From Arcobacter aquimarinus (GTDB lineage Bacteria > Campylobacterota > Campylobacteria > Campylobacterales > Arcobacteraceae), in contig NZ_CP030944.1 of NCBI RefSeq assembly GCF_013177635.1, forward strand, positions 1,612,001 to 1,676,000: a stretch of DNA of 64,000 bases, written 5' to 3'. The translations under genes were made by a program, and so were the position numbers. Below, one piece after another: positions 44,876 to 53,621 of the stretch. Under the pieces are notes generated by a model. The model saw only the letters and a program-made list of their open reading frames with translations, was not told the DNA's origin and ran no database searches. Numbering within the stretch: position 1 is the first letter of the stretch; every line of letters begins with the position of its first letter.

Positions 44876-46639
44876 TTACTTTTTCCATGTAAAAATTACC
44901 CTTCTTCCTTGTTCTGGATAGTTCTGTTCATCTATATTTTTTGGAATATCATTAATCCCTACATTAATTAATTTTTGAGACACATTACCTTTTAACTTCA
45001 AATATTTCATAATATTTTCTGCTCTTTCTTTTACTAAAATTGCATTTCTTTCAATAGTACCTGTATAATCTCTAAAACCTTGTATTTCTAAAGTCAAATC
45101 TTCATCTAATTTATGTAATAAATTTATTATATTTATTAGTTTATATTCTTGATTAGGTAAAATTTGAGATGAATTCTGCTCAAAGTATATTATGTCATCT
45201 ATACTTGGAGGGATAACCTCTACACTAAATTCTATATTTTGTAAACCTTTAATCAAGCTAAACTGTTCTTGTACATATTTTTTTTCTTTTTTACTAAATA
45301 CTTTTCCAAAAATTTTAGCATTGGGATAGTCATAACTATACTCTATTCCATTACCTTCTTTTATATTTAAAGCCAAAGTTAAATAAGTTATTTTATCATA
45401 AATATCTTTTGGATTATTGAAAGAATCGATAACTTGAATATTATTTTCCAAACTTACTATTTCTTTGATCTCTTTTAAATTATTATATGCTAAATCTTTG
45501 TAAAAAGAGAAAGGAACAACTCCATTTATTTTCATATTTTTATTTTTTACTTCTACATCTAATCTATATATAGTCAAAGCTGAATCTTTATATAAAATAT
45601 CATTAGCTTTTTTTTCAAGTTTACTATCAATAATATTATTATAAACAATATAAGAGATATAAGAAATAAATAAAATAGGAAATAAATATAATAAAGGATG
45701 TATTTTTTTACTATCCTTTTCACTATTTTTACTTATTAGTTGAGATATTATTTCATAAAATTCCTCTTTTGGAATATTTTGCATATCTCCATTAAAATTT
45801 TTAATCTCATTTGAATAAGTTGATACCAAGATAGATAATACTTTTCGAATACTATTAATTGTATTATTTGTAACGGCACCATCTATTATAACTGCCAAAT
45901 AACTATATCCACTTGATTCTAAAACTATTTTACTTCCACCATATTCAATTGTATTTATCTCTTGATGTTTTTCATTTTTATCTACCCAGTCATTTACAAA
46001 ACTACGAATTGCTGTCAACATAGAAGCTATCATTTCAGGTTCATTAATCTTATTATCCTCATGCTCTTTATGAGATAATACAATACCTGTTTCTTTATGT
46101 ATAAAAAAAACTGCTCTAATATTTGTTAAAGCATTCTCTTTTAATAAAAGTTCTGTTTCACTGATTCCATGATATTTTGCTTTTATTTTTCTTTTTAAAG
46201 TTTTAAATGTTAAACCATTTCTAATTTGAAGATTTATAGAATTTATCATATCTTCAAATGTTTTAGTCACATATCTAGTTATCATATTTCCAATCACTGG
46301 ATATAACGCATCAACAACTTCATCTTTATGAGATTTAATTTGTTCTTTAATAGCAATCGAAATAAGGGGAGCTAGTTGTTTAGTTACTTTGTCTTTTGAT
46401 TCATCATAATTTCTATCAATTAATTCTAATACAATAGGAGATAAAACATCAACTAATAACTTTTTATCTTTGGTATAACTTTTTTCTAAAATAGAGAAAA
46501 TTAAAGGAGAAATTTTCTCTACTATTACTTCGGGATTTTTTAAATCTTTTTTTAGATTATTTAATTCTTCTTCAAGTTTAGATAAACTCTCTTGTTCTTC
46601 TTTTAATAAAAGATTACGTAGTTTTTCTAAATCATTCAT
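44876..46639 (-). CDS. Membrane protein with 23-residue repeats, longin/roadblock-like domain and C-terminal OmpA domain
   Basis: The 587-residue protein begins with a coiled coil (1-40), then four exact 23-residue repeats starting at residues 44, 67, 90 and 113 (SPLI, SPIV, APLI, YPVI). A domain at about 170-285 (IRAVFFIHKETGIVLSH..., ending FNGD) resembles longin/roadblock regulators of small GTPases. A single membrane helix (315-333) is followed by two BON-like periplasmic segments and an OmpA-type peptidoglycan-binding domain (about 465-587, with ERNAILVKERAENI and GRRVIF). It thus links cytoplasm to cell wall. It forms an operon with a Ras-like GTPase. Function not known. Confidence 0.75.
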   Translation of the reverse strand: MNDLEKLRNLLLKEEQESLSKLEEELNNLKKDLKNPEVIVEKISPLIFSILEKSYTKDKKLLVDVLSPIVLELIDRNYDESKDKVTKQLAPLISIAIKEQIKSHKDEVVDALYPVIGNMITRYVTKTFEDMINSINLQIRNGLTFKTLKRKIKAKYHGISETELLLKENALTNIRAVFFIHKETGIVLSHKEHEDNKINEPEMIASMLTAIRSFVNDWVDKNEKHQEINTIEYGGSKIVLESSGYSYLAVIIDGAVTNNTINSIRKVLSILVSTYSNEIKNFNGDMQNIPKEEFYEIISQLISKNSEKDSKKIHPLLYLFPILFISYISYIVYNNIIDSKLEKKANDILYKDSALTIYRLDVEVKNKNMKINGVVPFSFYKDLAYNNLKEIKEIVSLENNIQVIDSFNNPKDIYDKITYLTLALNIKEGNGIEYSYDYPNAKIFGKVFSKKEKKYVQEQFSLIKGLQNIEFSVEVIPPSIDDIIYFEQNSSQILPNQEYKLINIINLLHKLDEDLTLEIQGFRDYTGTIERNAILVKERAENIMKYLKLKGNVSQKLINVGINDIPKNIDEQNYPEQGRRVIFTWKK

Positions 46640-46656
46640 TTAAATTAATTACACAA

Positions 46657-47226
46657 TTAATTATTCTGAACAGATATAATCTGTTTTTCTAATTGATTAC
46701 CTTTTAATCTCATTGCTGTTTCCATCATAATCTCAGCAGCATCATCTCTTGATAATTTTAAATCATTTAATTCTTGAAGTTTAAGCTCCATCATAATAAA
46801 TAACTCTTCTTTTAAATTATTCATCTCTTCTTGTAAAGAATTTTTATTTTCAAGTTGTTCTTTGTAAAGTTGTTCATGTTTAGCACTTAATTCATCATTT
46901 AAAAGTTCAATAGAATTTTGAATTCTTTTTTCTTGTTTTAATTCATTATCCCTAATATCAGTCATCTCTTCTTGATGTTGAGTTGTTAAGTTTTTGATTT
47001 TTTTAGATAATAGTTCAACTTCATTATCCAATCTCAAAGTAAAATCTTTTTGATTTTGTTCTAATCTATTTTTAATATCTTCTAAAGAACGCTTTATATC
47101 ACTTTCAATTTTCTCAAATCGTTTATTTAATTCTCTTGTTTGAGAACCAAATAAAATTTCTCTTATTTGATCAACATTTCCCAACTGTCCTATATCATTC
47201 TGTGTTTTTTGACTATTATCTTTCAT
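46657..47226 (-). CDS. Coiled-coil protein, first gene of the GTPase operon
   Basis: The 189-residue soluble protein is almost entirely charged heptad sequence (RFEKIESDIKRSLEDI, LSKKIKNLTTQHQEE), that is, a long coiled coil, with a conserved-looking N-terminus (LGNVDQIREILFGSQ). There is no catalytic motif. It precedes the longin/OmpA gene by 17 bp. Proteins with the IREILFG start and coiled coil probably act as a scaffold or effector for the GTPase; this is inference from position. Confidence 0.75.
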   Translation of the reverse strand: MKDNSQKTQNDIGQLGNVDQIREILFGSQTRELNKRFEKIESDIKRSLEDIKNRLEQNQKDFTLRLDNEVELLSKKIKNLTTQHQEEMTDIRDNELKQEKRIQNSIELLNDELSAKHEQLYKEQLENKNSLQEEMNNLKEELFIMMELKLQELNDLKLSRDDAAEIMMETAMRLKGNQLEKQIISVQNN

Positions 47227-47285
47227 TTTTTTCCTTTTAGAGATGATAAAATTTTAAATTATTAAAATTCTATCATAAAAAAGAT

Positions 47286-47996
47286 TTAAGCGATGTTTGT
47301 ATATACAGCTTGAACATCATCATCATCTTCGAGTTTTTCTATTAACTTACCAATATCTTCTTGTTGCGCTTCTGTAAACACTTGAGGGTTATTTGGAATT
47401 CTTTTTAATTCAGCTTTTGTTAAAGCTATTCCTAACTCTTCAAATTTTTGATTCATATTTCCAAAATCAGTATAATTTGCATAAGCTAAAACTATTCCTT
47501 CTTCTTCTTCAATCTCTTCAAGTCCTGCGTCAATTAACTCTAATTCTAACTCTTCAAGATCAATATTTTCCGGCTTTGGAAATTCAAAAATTGCTTTTCT
47601 ATCAAAGAAAAACTCTAAAGAACCTGTTGGAACTACTTGTCCATTTGTTTTATTAAAATACATTTTTACATTCGCAACTGTTCTTGTATTATTATCTGTA
47701 GCTGTCTCCACAAAAACTAAAACTCCATGAGGACCTTTACCTTCAAAATTCACTTCTGAAAAATTCGCAGCATCTTTACCTGTTGCTCTTTTTATTGCTG
47801 CATCAATATTTGCTTTTGGCATATTTTCAGCTTTAGCATTTAAAATAGCTGTTCTAAGAGCTGAATTCATTTCAGGATCTGCAACACCATTTTTAGCTGC
47901 CATTTCAATCGCTTTTGCTAATTTTGGGAAAACTCTAGACATATTTCCCCATCTTTTCATTTTAGCTGCTTTTCTATATTCAAAGGCTCTACCCAT
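47286..47996 (-). CDS. YebC/PmpR-family protein
   Basis: The ATG at 47996 has GGGAG 7 bases upstream and gives the family start [23 protein letters not shown]; the in-frame upstream start at 48056 would add 20 unrelated residues. The 236-residue protein shows [18 protein letters not shown] and the [14 protein letters not shown] segments typical of YebC. Family members act in translation of poly-proline stretches or as transcriptional regulators. A TATAAT box is at 48033-48038. Confidence 0.95.
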   Translation of the reverse strand: MGRAFEYRKAAKMKRWGNMSRVFPKLAKAIEMAAKNGVADPEMNSALRTAILNAKAENMPKANIDAAIKRATGKDAANFSEVNFEGKGPHGVLVFVETATDNNTRTVANVKMYFNKTNGQVVPTGSLEFFFDRKAIFEFPKPENIDLEELELELIDAGLEEIEEEEGIVLAYANYTDFGNMNQKFEELGIALTKAELKRIPNNPQVFTEAQQEDIGKLIEKLEDDDDVQAVYTNIA

Positions 47997-48107
47997 TAAT
48001 AACTCCCAGTTAATTTTCAAATTTTTAGTAGAATTATAGCAATTTTGTAATAACATATTTATAAATTTTATAATTTTTCATAATAATAGTCAAATTAAAG
48101 GATAAAT

Positions 48108-48962
48108 ATGATTAAAAAAATTTTACTTCTGTTAATAATAACTATTTCATTAAAAGCTTTTTCTATCTCTCATAAAGAGATAAAAAATGCAAATACTGTA
48201 TTAATAGAAATTACTCAAAAAGATATAAAAGATATAAAACTTACTTTTGATAAACAAAATATTGATTTTTTTGAAAATCCATTTAAAAAAGATAGTTTTT
48301 ACGCTTTATTACCTATTTCTTATTATCAAAACTTAGATAACTATAGAATAATTTTGTCATATATAAAAGATAATAAAAAAATATTTAAAGGTTTGAATCT
48401 AAAAGTTATAGATGGAAATTATAAAAATGAAACATTAAATGTACAACCTTCAAAAGTAAAACCAAATAAAGAAAATCAAGAAAGAGTTAAAAGAGAAAAT
48501 GAAGAAGCAACTAAAATCTATAATACTTTTACTCCTGAAATTTTTTGGAATGAAGACTTTATTTATCCTTTAAATTCAAAAATAACAAGCGAATTTGGAA
48601 CGAAAAGAGTTTATAATCAAGAATTAAAATCTTATCATGGAGGAACCGATTTTCAAGCAAAAGATAATACCCCAATAATTGCTTCAAATTCAGGAATTGT
48701 AAGAATTGCACAAGATAGATTTTATGCTGGAAAATCTATCATAATAGACCATGGTCATGGTGTTTATAGTTGTTATTTTCACTTAAATAGTATGAATTTT
48801 AAAGTTGGTGATTTTGTAAAAAAAGGTGAAATTATTGGACTTAGTGGAAGTACAGGAAGAATCACTGGACCTCATTTACATTTTGGAATAAGAATTCAAG
48901 GACTTCAAGTAGATCCACTACAAGCTATTGAAATTCTTAATAGTTTGAAGAATAGTATTTAA
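48108..48962 (+). CDS. M23 (LytM-type) peptidoglycan endopeptidase
   Basis: The 284-residue exported protein has a signal peptide (to about residue 20) and a C-terminal M23 domain (about 155-275) with the zinc ligands in HGGTDF (HxxxD) and GPHLHFG (HxH). It cleaves peptide cross-links of the cell wall and may influence cell shape in these curved bacteria. AAAGGA site before ATG. It is divergent from yebC. Confidence 0.93.
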   Translation: MIKKILLLLIITISLKAFSISHKEIKNANTVLIEITQKDIKDIKLTFDKQNIDFFENPFKKDSFYALLPISYYQNLDNYRIILSYIKDNKKIFKGLNLKVIDGNYKNETLNVQPSKVKPNKENQERVKRENEEATKIYNTFTPEIFWNEDFIYPLNSKITSEFGTKRVYNQELKSYHGGTDFQAKDNTPIIASNSGIVRIAQDRFYAGKSIIIDHGHGVYSCYFHLNSMNFKVGDFVKKGEIIGLSGSTGRITGPHLHFGIRIQGLQVDPLQAIEILNSLKNSI

Positions 48963-49018
48963 AGCTATCTTCCATAAATTTTATATATAATTGCACCTTT
49001 AAAGTAAAGGATTTTAAT

Positions 49019-49759
49019 TTGAAAAAGATAATTTTGATTTTATTTTTAACAATATTCAGTTCTTCAATTCTTAATGCAAATGATTCTATAGATGATTTTG
49101 ATGCAGAATTCGATAATAGAACTAAAGAAGTTTTTGACCCTTTAAGCGGTTATAATAGATTAGTAACCACATTTAATGACAAAGTTTTTGTAAATGTTTT
49201 AATTCCTGTTGCTGACGGTTATGCTTATGCTGTTCCACAAACAGTAAGAACTGGAATAGAGAATTTTTTTGAAAATATTAGATTTCCAATTAGATTTGTA
49301 AATAATTTATTACAACTAAAATTTGAAAATGCATCAGAAGAATTAGGTAGATTTTTAATAAATACTCTTTGGGGTCTTGGAGGATTTATGGATTTGGCAA
49401 CAAGCGAATTAAATATGAAAGCTCATAAAGAAGATTTCGGACAAACTTTAGGTTTTTATGGAGTTGGTGAAGGTTTTCACATAGTTTTACCATTTTTTGG
49501 TCCATCAAATTTAAGAGATACTATTGGATTAACAACAGATGGTATAATTTCACCTGTAAACTCTGTAAGTCATAATGTCTTTAACTATAAAGTGCCTAAT
49601 ACTATCATAGAAACGGCTGGAATAAAAACTTTTGATGTAGTAAACTATACATCTTTTAATCCACATCAATATGAAACTATTAAAAAAGATGCTTTAGATT
49701 TATATCCATTTTTAAGAGATATTTATACACAAGCAAGAAAAAAACAGATAGAGGAATAA
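49019..49759 (+). CDS. mlaA: MlaA/VacJ-family outer-membrane lipid-asymmetry protein
   Basis: MlaA removes phospholipids from the outer leaflet of the outer membrane. The 246-residue protein has the typical start FDPLSGYNRLVTTFNDKVF, RIPRFVNN-like RFPIRFVNNLL and GFYGVGEGFHIVLPFFGPSNLRDTIG. It starts with TTG (AAAGGA 8 bases upstream) and has a signal peptide but no lipobox Cys, unlike E. coli MlaA, so it may not be a lipoprotein. It is followed by mlaC at 4 bp spacing and an RND transporter. Confidence 0.92.
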   Translation: MKKIILILFLTIFSSSILNANDSIDDFDAEFDNRTKEVFDPLSGYNRLVTTFNDKVFVNVLIPVADGYAYAVPQTVRTGIENFFENIRFPIRFVNNLLQLKFENASEELGRFLINTLWGLGGFMDLATSELNMKAHKEDFGQTLGFYGVGEGFHIVLPFFGPSNLRDTIGLTTDGIISPVNSVSHNVFNYKVPNTIIETAGIKTFDVVNYTSFNPHQYETIKKDALDLYPFLRDIYTQARKKQIEE

Positions 49760-49763
49760 TAAA

Positions 49764-50354
49764 ATGTTTAGAAAAAATATATTTAAAATTTTTGCTTTAT
49801 TAATTATTTTACTTACAAATGCAAATGCATTAAAAGAAAATGAAATAGAAAAAGAGATGACAAAAAAAATAAATGATGTTTTACTGATTTTAGAAAAAAA
49901 AGATTTAACTATAGTCCAAAAAGGTGATGAAATAATAAAAATAATAGATGAAGTATTTGATTATGAATTAATGGCAAGAATTGCTCTTGGAAAAGAGACT
50001 TGGGATAAACTAAGTCAAGAAAAACAAAAGGAATTTACAAAAATATTTGAAAATAGATTGAAAAAATCTTATATTGAAAAACTTGCATTTTATAATGATC
50101 AAAAAGTAAAAGTTATAGGATTAAAACCTTATAATAATACAAGATTACAATTAGAAACAGAATTATTAGGTAAGGATGAGATTTATAAAATAAACTATAA
50201 TTTTTATAATAAATCAAAAGATAATGAGCAATGGTTGATTTATGATGTTGATTTAGTCGGAGTTAGTATTATTCAAACATATAGACAACAATTTGCAGGA
50301 TTATTAAAAGAAAAAACTTTTGATGAAATGTTAGTTTTGTTAGAAAAACAATAA
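49764..50354 (+). CDS. mlaC: MlaC-like periplasmic phospholipid-binding protein
   Basis: The 196-residue protein has a signal peptide (to about residue 23) and the MlaC pattern: IIDEVFDYELMARIALGKETWDKLSQEKQKEF, then KVKVIG and WLIYDVDLVGVSII. MlaC shuttles phospholipid through the periplasm. The usual partner ABC genes mlaFEDB are not here; instead an RND transporter gene follows after 4 bp. Confidence 0.93.
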   Translation: MFRKNIFKIFALLIILLTNANALKENEIEKEMTKKINDVLLILEKKDLTIVQKGDEIIKIIDEVFDYELMARIALGKETWDKLSQEKQKEFTKIFENRLKKSYIEKLAFYNDQKVKVIGLKPYNNTRLQLETELLGKDEIYKINYNFYNKSKDNEQWLIYDVDLVGVSIIQTYRQQFAGLLKEKTFDEMLVLLEKQ

Positions 50355-50358
50355 AAAT

Positions 50359-52842
50359 ATGATAAAAAAGATATACGATACTTTAATTTTAAAGTATCCT
50401 ATTGCAGTATTACTTACTGTTTTAGTATTTGTTTCAAGTTTGGGTTATTACTCTTCAAAACTTGAAATAGATGCTTCTGCTGAGACTTTACTTTTAGAAG
50501 ATGATAAGGATTTAGCATTTTTTAGAGAAGTGTATAAAACTTACAATAACTCTAATTTTTTGGTAGTTACTTTTTCTCCTACAGAAGAACTATTATCAAA
50601 AAAAAGTTTAGAAATTTTAAAAAAAATTTCAGATGATTTTTTAAAAGTAAAAAATGTAGAAAGCATAACTTCTATTTTAAATGTTCCATTACTTCAATCT
50701 CCTATTCGTCCTATTTCTGATTTAGTATCAGGTGTTGATTCATTAGAAACGAAAGAATTTGACAAAAATCTTGTAAAAAATGAGTTGTTAAACTCCCCAT
50801 TGTATTCAAACTCTTTGGTGAGCAATGATTTTAAAACAACTGCTATTATTTTAAATCTAAAAACTGATGCAAAATATTTTGAACTTTTAGAAAAAAGAAA
50901 CGCCCTACTTTCAAAAGAAAAAAATCACACTATTTCAAAAGAAGAAAAAGATGAACTAAAAAAAACTATAATTGAATTTAAAGAATATAGGGATTATTTA
51001 AGAATTGAAGAAACTAAAGAGATAGAACAAATTAGAGAAGTAATAAAGAATTATGAAAATGAAGCCAAAATATTTTTAGGTGGGGTAAATATGATAGCTA
51101 GTGATATTATTGGCTATGTTAAAAATGATTTAATTATTTATGGAACTTCACTTTTATTGATTTTAATTTTTATTCTTTGGTATATTTTTAGACATATTAG
51201 ATGGATAATTTTACCTTTATTTATTTGTTTGATTTCTGTTATTTCAACAGCTGGTGTTTTAGGTTTATTTTCTTGGGAAGTTACAGTTATATCTTCAAAT
51301 TTTATAGCTTTACAATTAATCATAACCATTTCAATCGTTTTACACTTAATAGTAAGATATAGAGAATTAAATGTAAAATATAAAAACGCAAGTCAATATA
51401 AACTTGTAATTAACACTATTTTATCAAAAATAAACCCTTCATTTTTTGCTATTATTACTACAATTAGTGGTTTTGGTTCATTAGTATTATCAAATATAGA
51501 ACCTGTAATAAATCTAGGACTTATGATGAGTACAGGAATTGCTATATCTTTATTTTTAGCTTTTATTACCTTTCCTGCTGTTTTAATTTTAATGAATAAA
51601 AAAGATGAACATGAACAAAAAAGTATCAGATTCTCTTTTATACAAAAATGTTCAGATATAGTAGAACATAAAACAAAAACAATAGTTATTGTAACTACTC
51701 TTGTAATATTATTTTCACTATCAGGAGCTTTAAAACTTGTTGTTGAAAATAGTTTTATTAGTTATTTTAAAGAGTCAACAGATATTTATAAAGGAATGAA
51801 AGTAATTGATGAAAATTTAGGAGGAACTACCCCTCTTGATATTATTATTAAATTTAAAGATGAACCAAAAACTCAACTAATTCAAACTTCAAATGATGAT
51901 TTTGATGACTTTGAAAATGAATTTGCACAAAGTGCAAATGATGAACAATATTGGTTTAGTCAAGATAAAATGGACACTATTATAGCTATTCATGATTATT
52001 TAGAAACCATTCCAGAAATAGGAAAAGTTCAATCTTTAGCAACTTTATTAAAAATTGGACAATCATTAAATAATGGGAAAAAACTTGATGGGATAACTCT
52101 TGCCTTACTTTATAATCAACTTCCTTCAAACTATAAATCTTTAATTTTATCTCCATTTATAAATATTGAAAAAAATGAAGCTAGAATAACTATGAGAATT
52201 TTAGATTCAAATCCAGATTTAAGAAGAAATGATTTAATTAGTAAAATAAATAATGATTTAAAAGAGATTATAAAAAATAAAGAAACAACTTATCAATTAT
52301 CAAATTTAATGATTTTATATAATAATATGCTTCAATCATTATTTGATTCGCAAATTGCAACATTAGGATTTGTTGTTATCATTTTATTTATAATGTTCCT
52401 AATTTTATTTAGGTCAATAAAAGTATCTTTAATAGCTTTAATTGCAAATATAATTCCTATTTCAGTTATATTTGGTATTATGGGTTGGCTAAATATTCCT
52501 TTAGATATTATGACGATAACTATAGCAGCTATTGCTATAGGAATTGGTGTTGATGATACAATTCACTTTATTCATAGATTTAAAGAGGAGTTTAAAATTG
52601 ACCATAACTATATAAATGCTATGAGAAGATCTCATAAAACTATTGGTTATGCGATGTATTATACCTCTTTAGTAATAATCATGGGATTTTCTATTTTAGT
52701 TCTATCTAATCTAATACCAACAATCTATTTTGGATTATTAACAGTTGTTACTATGTTTACTGTATTAACAGCTGATTTATTATTACTTCCAAAATTATTG
52801 TTAATATTTAAGCCGTATGAAAAATTGAAGGAGAATAAGTAA
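50359..52842 (+). CDS. MMPL/RND-family lipid transporter coupled to MlaA-MlaC
   Basis: The 827-residue protein has the RND layout of two times six membrane helices with large periplasmic loops (about 40-255 and 450-665) and the motif GIGVDDTIHFIHRFKEE after helix 9-10. It is HpnN/MmpL-like, a proton-driven transporter of lipids. The position directly after mlaC, as in Campylobacter jejuni (Cj1371-Cj1373), suggests that it drives phospholipid transport in place of the MlaFEDB ATPase. The stop overlaps the next ATG by one base. Confidence 0.88.
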   Translation: MIKKIYDTLILKYPIAVLLTVLVFVSSLGYYSSKLEIDASAETLLLEDDKDLAFFREVYKTYNNSNFLVVTFSPTEELLSKKSLEILKKISDDFLKVKNVESITSILNVPLLQSPIRPISDLVSGVDSLETKEFDKNLVKNELLNSPLYSNSLVSNDFKTTAIILNLKTDAKYFELLEKRNALLSKEKNHTISKEEKDELKKTIIEFKEYRDYLRIEETKEIEQIREVIKNYENEAKIFLGGVNMIASDIIGYVKNDLIIYGTSLLLILIFILWYIFRHIRWIILPLFICLISVISTAGVLGLFSWEVTVISSNFIALQLIITISIVLHLIVRYRELNVKYKNASQYKLVINTILSKINPSFFAIITTISGFGSLVLSNIEPVINLGLMMSTGIAISLFLAFITFPAVLILMNKKDEHEQKSIRFSFIQKCSDIVEHKTKTIVIVTTLVILFSLSGALKLVVENSFISYFKESTDIYKGMKVIDENLGGTTPLDIIIKFKDEPKTQLIQTSNDDFDDFENEFAQSANDEQYWFSQDKMDTIIAIHDYLETIPEIGKVQSLATLLKIGQSLNNGKKLDGITLALLYNQLPSNYKSLILSPFINIEKNEARITMRILDSNPDLRRNDLISKINNDLKEIIKNKETTYQLSNLMILYNNMLQSLFDSQIATLGFVVIILFIMFLILFRSIKVSLIALIANIIPISVIFGIMGWLNIPLDIMTITIAAIAIGIGVDDTIHFIHRFKEEFKIDHNYINAMRRSHKTIGYAMYYTSLVIIMGFSILVLSNLIPTIYFGLLTVVTMFTVLTADLLLLPKLLLIFKPYEKLKENK

Positions 52843-53405
52843 TGAATATTGCAATTTATTGTGGTTCTTCATTTGGAAACGATAAAATATATGAAGAATC
52901 TGCAAAACTAGCTGCTCAAAAATTAGCTGCTCAAAAACTAAATATAGTTTATGGTGGTTCTTTACAAGGATTAATGGGAGTATTTTCAAATGAATCTTTA
53001 AAATATGGGAACTATGTAACAGGCGTTATTACTTATGACTTAGTTTCAAAAGAAATTGAAAATACAAATATTTCAAAGATTTATAAAGTAGATACTATGA
53101 ATCAAAGAAAAGAGAAAATGGAAGAATTAAGTGATGCATTTATAGCTCTTCCAGGAGGTTATGGAACTTTTGAAGAGGTTTTTGATGTTATTTCTTCTGC
53201 ACAAATTGGTTATCATAAAAAACCAGTAGCTTTTTTTAATGTAAATGGATATTATGATAAACTAATAGAATTTCTGAGAAATTGTATAAATGAAGGATTT
53301 ATAAAAAAAGATTATGTTGATATGATTATTGTTTCTGATGATATAGATGAAATAATCAAAAAAATATTAACATACAAAGCACCTAAAGATAAATGGGTAA
53401 AATAA
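52842..53405 (+). CDS. LOG-family (TIGR00730) Rossmann-fold nucleotide phosphoribohydrolase
   Basis: The 187-residue protein has the motifs CGSSFGND, GGSLQGLMG and PGGYGTFEE, the latter being the LOG-type catalytic motif of cytokinin riboside 5'-monophosphate phosphoribohydrolase-like enzymes. The bacterial substrate is generally AMP-like nucleotides. A small tandem duplication (KLAAQKLAAQKL, residues 23-34) is visible in the first helix. Its start overlaps the RND gene stop. Confidence 0.92.
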   Translation: MNIAIYCGSSFGNDKIYEESAKLAAQKLAAQKLNIVYGGSLQGLMGVFSNESLKYGNYVTGVITYDLVSKEIENTNISKIYKVDTMNQRKEKMEELSDAFIALPGGYGTFEEVFDVISSAQIGYHKKPVAFFNVNGYYDKLIEFLRNCINEGFIKKDYVDMIIVSDDIDEIIKKILTYKAPKDKWVK

Positions 53406-53469
53406 GAGTTTATTTATCGTATTTACTTTTTGTTAACTTTATATTTAATATAGGTTAATTGATACCTAT

Positions 53470-53475
53470 TATAAT
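53470..53475 (+). promoter_or_regulatory. -10 box of the predicted small RNA
   Basis: A perfect TATAAT in the gap after the LOG gene, followed about 7 bases later by the predicted start of the small RNA. No -35 consensus, as usual for sigma-70 promoters of Campylobacterota. Confidence 0.5.
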
Positions 53476-53481
53476 ACTTTT

Positions 53482-53587
53482 ACAAGTTCATAAATATAGC
53501 TTAATTTGCGATGTTAAGTGATTTTTTGACTTTATCTCCTCCTTCTATATACAAGTCAAAGGAAGCCTAAATAGGCTTCCTTTTTTT
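53482..53587 (+). ncRNA. Candidate trans-acting small RNA with CU-rich anti-Shine-Dalgarno loop
   Basis: Between the LOG and HAD genes lies an independent unit of about 106 bases with a TATAAT box in front and an intrinsic terminator at the end. It can fold into three hairpins: CTTAA/TTAAG (53500-53518), an 8-bp stem TTTGACTT / AAGTCAAA (53525-53532 with 53553-53560) that presents a 20-base loop containing TCTCCTCCTT, and the terminator stem. CTCCTCCTT is complementary to AAGGAGG, the ribosome binding site consensus. Such CU-rich loops are used by Helicobacter RepG-like RNAs to bind mRNA leaders. Confidence 0.6.
53559..53587 (+). terminator. Intrinsic terminator of the small RNA
   Basis: A perfect 10-bp inverted repeat (AAGGAAGCCT / AGGCTTCCTT) with AAAT loop, GC-rich for this sequence, directly followed by T7 (counting the last stem bases). 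It also insulates the following HAD gene. Confidence 0.85.
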
Positions 53588-53621
53588 ATGCAAATAATAT
53601 TTTAAATAGGAAAATAATTCA

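Noticed and set aside
52900-52950. Tandem repeat in the LOG gene as phase-variable repeat
   Set aside because: Only two in-frame copies of about 15 bases inside a helix; likely a small stable duplication.
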